Made by a program: the position numbers and the translations under genes. Shown piece by piece: positions 5,030-6,393 of a DNA stretch of 6,393 nucleotides. A model generated the notes under the pieces. That model had not been told where the DNA came from and ran no database searches. It was given only the letters and a program-made list of their open reading frames with translations. The stretch is from JAZDIT01 sp043804755 (lineage in GTDB: Bacteria > Patescibacteriota > Minisyncoccia > Minisyncoccales > JAQTPW01): positions 1-6,393 of the forward strand of contig JAZDIT010000010.1 of NCBI GenBank assembly GCA_043804755.1, given 5' to 3'. How positions within the stretch are numbered: the first letter of the stretch is position 1; each line of letters starts with the position of its first letter.

Positions 5030-6302
5030 AGGATTTTACGAATTTTTTGAATAGGTTTCCTTTCTCCTTATAATCTTTGAAAATGCTGAAACTGGAGGAA
5101 GCGGTTGATAAAAGACAGATTTTTCCTTTTCCCGTGTTTTGATACGCGATTTTCACCGCATCTTTCATATTGTTCGTGAAAAATGGTTCGATGTGACTCG
5201 CCACAAGATGTTTTTTTCGAGCTTTATCTTGAGCTTGTCGAATGGATTTCCAGATTCTTTCTCCCGTCGTTGGAAAAAGGATCACAGTTTTGATTTTATG
5301 CCTCAAAACGGCTTTTGCAAGGTTGCTAAAATCAATGTTCCTTTCGAATCCCCCGAGCATCAGGGTTTGGACTTTTCTCCCCAAAGATTTCAATGCGGCC
5401 ATTGTAGCCTCAGGTATGGTTGCCAAAGCGTCATTGTAAAAAGTTATGCCCTTGAATGTTCCTACTTTTTCCAATCTGTGAGGAAGGTATTTAAACTCTT
5501 TGATTGTTTTTTCTATGATTTTTGGAGGAATTTCGAATATTTTTCCCACTTCCCTTGCCGCGTTCTTATCCAAGCCGTAATACTCCCCTCTTATCGGGAT
5601 TTTCTGCGATTTGGACTTTTTTACGATTGTATTCACTTTCTTATCGCCCGAATTGTAAATCAGATAGTCATCCTTTGTTTGCCAAAGTGCAATGTTCGAT
5701 TTCGCGGCTACATATTCTTCCATATTTTTATAATAATCCAGATGTTCTGAGTAGATATTCAGGAAAACGCCAATATGCGGAGATTTCTTTAATCCTCGTA
5801 ATTGATGGCTGGATAACTCGTAAACATATATGTCCTTTGGTGTTGAAGTGAGCAGATGTGATAAAACCGGTTTTCCGATATTCCCTACCAAATGTGCACG
5901 GAAACCCCCCGCTTTCAGTATTTTATAGATCATCGAAGTCGTTGTACTTTTGCCCTTGGTTCCGGTGATGCCGATAATTATACCCGGACAGTTGTCAAAG
6001 AAAATTTCCGTCTGTGAAGTAATTTTTTGCCCCCTTTTTATGGATGGCTTTATGATTTTTAACGGGATCCCCGGCGATTTGATAATTACATCGTAATTTT
6101 TAATCGCTTCCAGGTATTTTTCACCGAGATGAAGATCAGTTTTCTTAAATCTTAAATCTTTAATCTTTAATCTGTCAGCTACCCCTAAGGTTTTATTCGG
6201 AAACAGCTTTCTTAGGAACAAAAAACTGTCCTTACCTTCCCTTCCGAATCCAAGTATAAGTATTTTTTTGTTTTTCAAATTTTCGAGCATCATTTTATGC
6301 AT
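5010..6302 (-). CDS. murD: UDP-N-acetylmuramoylalanine--glutamate ligase
   Basis: MurD is the ATP-dependent cytoplasmic ligase that adds glutamate to UDP-MurNAc-L-Ala. The protein has 430 residues (E. coli 438). The N-domain has a Rossmann-like ILILGFGREGKDS (14-26) and KSPGIP (75-80). The central ATPase domain has GTKGKSTTT (114-122), NIG (141-143), ELSSHQ (162-167), NIYSEHLDYY (182-191) and K201 as the likely carbamylated lysine. The C-domain has PHRLE (274-278), YNDALATIPEAT (289-300), GGFERNID (317-324) and LSTASSSFSIFKDYKEKG (from 398). The usual MurD motifs NDSKAT and GGxDKGxDF are altered here. Two oddities sit inside the gene: a 7-bp tandem repeat encoding LKIKDLRFK (45-53) and a palindromic mini-repeat encoding RQAQDKAR (355-362). 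ATGs at 6293 and 6290 are alternative starts. The start at 6302 would overlap the upstream frame by 8 nt, and none has a good Shine-Dalgarno. Confidence 0.95.
   Translation of the reverse strand: MHKMMLENLKNKKILILGFGREGKDSFLFLRKLFPNKTLGVADRLKIKDLRFKKTDLHLGEKYLEAIKNYDVIIKSPGIPLKIIKPSIKRGQKITSQTEIFFDNCPGIIIGITGTKGKSTTTSMIYKILKAGGFRAHLVGNIGKPVLSHLLTSTPKDIYVYELSSHQLRGLKKSPHIGVFLNIYSEHLDYYKNMEEYVAAKSNIALWQTKDDYLIYNSGDKKVNTIVKKSKSQKIPIRGEYYGLDKNAAREVGKIFEIPPKIIEKTIKEFKYLPHRLEKVGTFKGITFYNDALATIPEATMAALKSLGRKVQTLMLGGFERNIDFSNLAKAVLRHKIKTVILFPTTGERIWKSIRQAQDKARKKHLVASHIEPFFTNNMKDAVKIAYQNTGKGKICLLSTASSSFSIFKDYKEKGNLFKKFVKSYGKQRK
5216..5242. repeat. Palindromic mini-repeat inserted in murD
   Basis: A 27-bp element is bounded by the inverted ends TTCGA and TCGAA, with GAGCTT present twice inside. 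On the minus strand its core CGACAAGCTCAAG is read in frame as RQAQDK. From memory, elements with the core TTCGACAAGCTCA are dispersed in many environmental bacterial genomes and show up as peptides such as RQAQDK or FDKLR inside unrelated proteins. It lies in a variable surface region of the MurD C-domain, so it is probably tolerated. Confidence 0.55.
6144..6171. repeat. Four-copy 7-bp tandem repeat in murD
   Basis: The units are CTTAAAT, CTTAAAT, CTTTAAT and CTTTAAT, head to tail without gaps. They encode part of LKIKDLRFKK near residue 50 of MurD. A unit of seven is not a multiple of three, so gain or loss of one copy would shift the murD frame. Confidence 0.85.
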
Positions 6303-6393
6303 TATTTTTCAATAGAAACGGTATTTTACCATAGGTTTTTGCCTTTCGGATGCTTAATTCCAGAGCCAGTTTGCTTTCCTTTATAGTCCCCAC
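6295..6393 (-). CDS. Possible 3' end of an upstream gene, unidentified (runs off window)
   Basis: The minus-strand frame is open from the window edge and ends at TAA 6295-6297, giving 32 residues that finish YGKIPFLLKNNA. I do not recognise the protein. Its stop lies 1 nt before the second possible murD ATG (6293) and overlaps the first (6302) by 8 nt. That is the tight spacing seen across the rest of this cluster, so a real cotranscribed gene is plausible. Thirty-two open codons can also occur by chance. Confidence 0.4.
   Translation of the reverse strand: MGTIKESKLALELSIRKAKTYGKIPFLLKNNA
6323..6331 (-). promoter_or_regulatory. Weak candidate extended -10 promoter before murD
   Basis: The minus strand reads TGGTAAAAT, an extended -10 (TGn) joined to a five-of-six match to TATAAT, about 21 nt upstream of the first murD ATG. 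No convincing -35 hexamer is seen at 17 bp. If the frame at 6295-6393 is a real gene, this site lies within its 3' end and may be incidental. Confidence 0.25.

Noticed and set aside
5139..5750. Plus-strand open frame of 203 codons opposite murD
   Set aside because: Phe-rich antisense shadow of murD without family features.

Overview
This window reads as a stretch of a compact bacterial genome. It holds part of a peptidoglycan and cell-division gene cluster on the minus strand (murD, ftsW, murG) that continues into gltX and a small secreted Trp-rich protein. The plus-strand 3' end of an ornithine cyclodeaminase-family gene lies at the left edge. Genes are tightly packed (a 20-nt overlap and gaps of about 4 to 20 nt), coding DNA is AT-rich, the standard genetic code works throughout (TGA is not needed as a sense codon), and classical Shine-Dalgarno sites are mostly absent. 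Together with the wall-gene order and the exported Trp-rich protein after gltX, this suggests a Candidate Phyla Radiation (Patescibacteria, Parcubacteria-like) organism. That is an inference at moderate confidence.

Layout. Positions 1-204 (+) carry the C-terminal 67 residues of an ornithine cyclodeaminase/mu-crystallin family protein, followed by a terminator hairpin at 229-253. Positions 258-690 hold no convincing protein gene but are about 56% GC by my hand count (301-660) and dense with inverted repeats. A near-consensus sigma70 promoter (TTGACA, 17 bp, GATAAT) on the minus strand at 662-690 points into this block, and the hairpin at 229-253 closes it. I interpret 229-655 (-) as a structured non-coding RNA of about 400-430 nt. 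It matches none of the housekeeping RNAs I can recognise by eye (RNase P, tmRNA, SRP RNA, 6S, tRNA). A strong hairpin at 715-747 separates it from the protein operon.

The operon is read right to left: an unidentified open frame at the window edge (6295-6393), murD (adds glutamate to UDP-MurNAc-Ala), ftsW (SEDS glycan polymerase of the septum), murG (makes lipid II), gltX (glutamyl-tRNA synthetase), and a 143-aa exported protein, ending at the 715-747 terminator. MurD and MurG act before and after MraY in lipid II synthesis, and FtsW polymerises the product.

The most interesting item is the candidate structured RNA. Its strongest parts are a compound 20-bp helix carrying two hairpins (331-421), an 8-9 bp long-range pairing between two CGTACG-containing segments (448-456 with 580-588), a hairpin domain at each end, and a G-rich tract. 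Secondary points are a 7-bp tandem repeat inside murD whose copy number would change the reading frame, and a small palindromic mini-repeat also inserted in murD.
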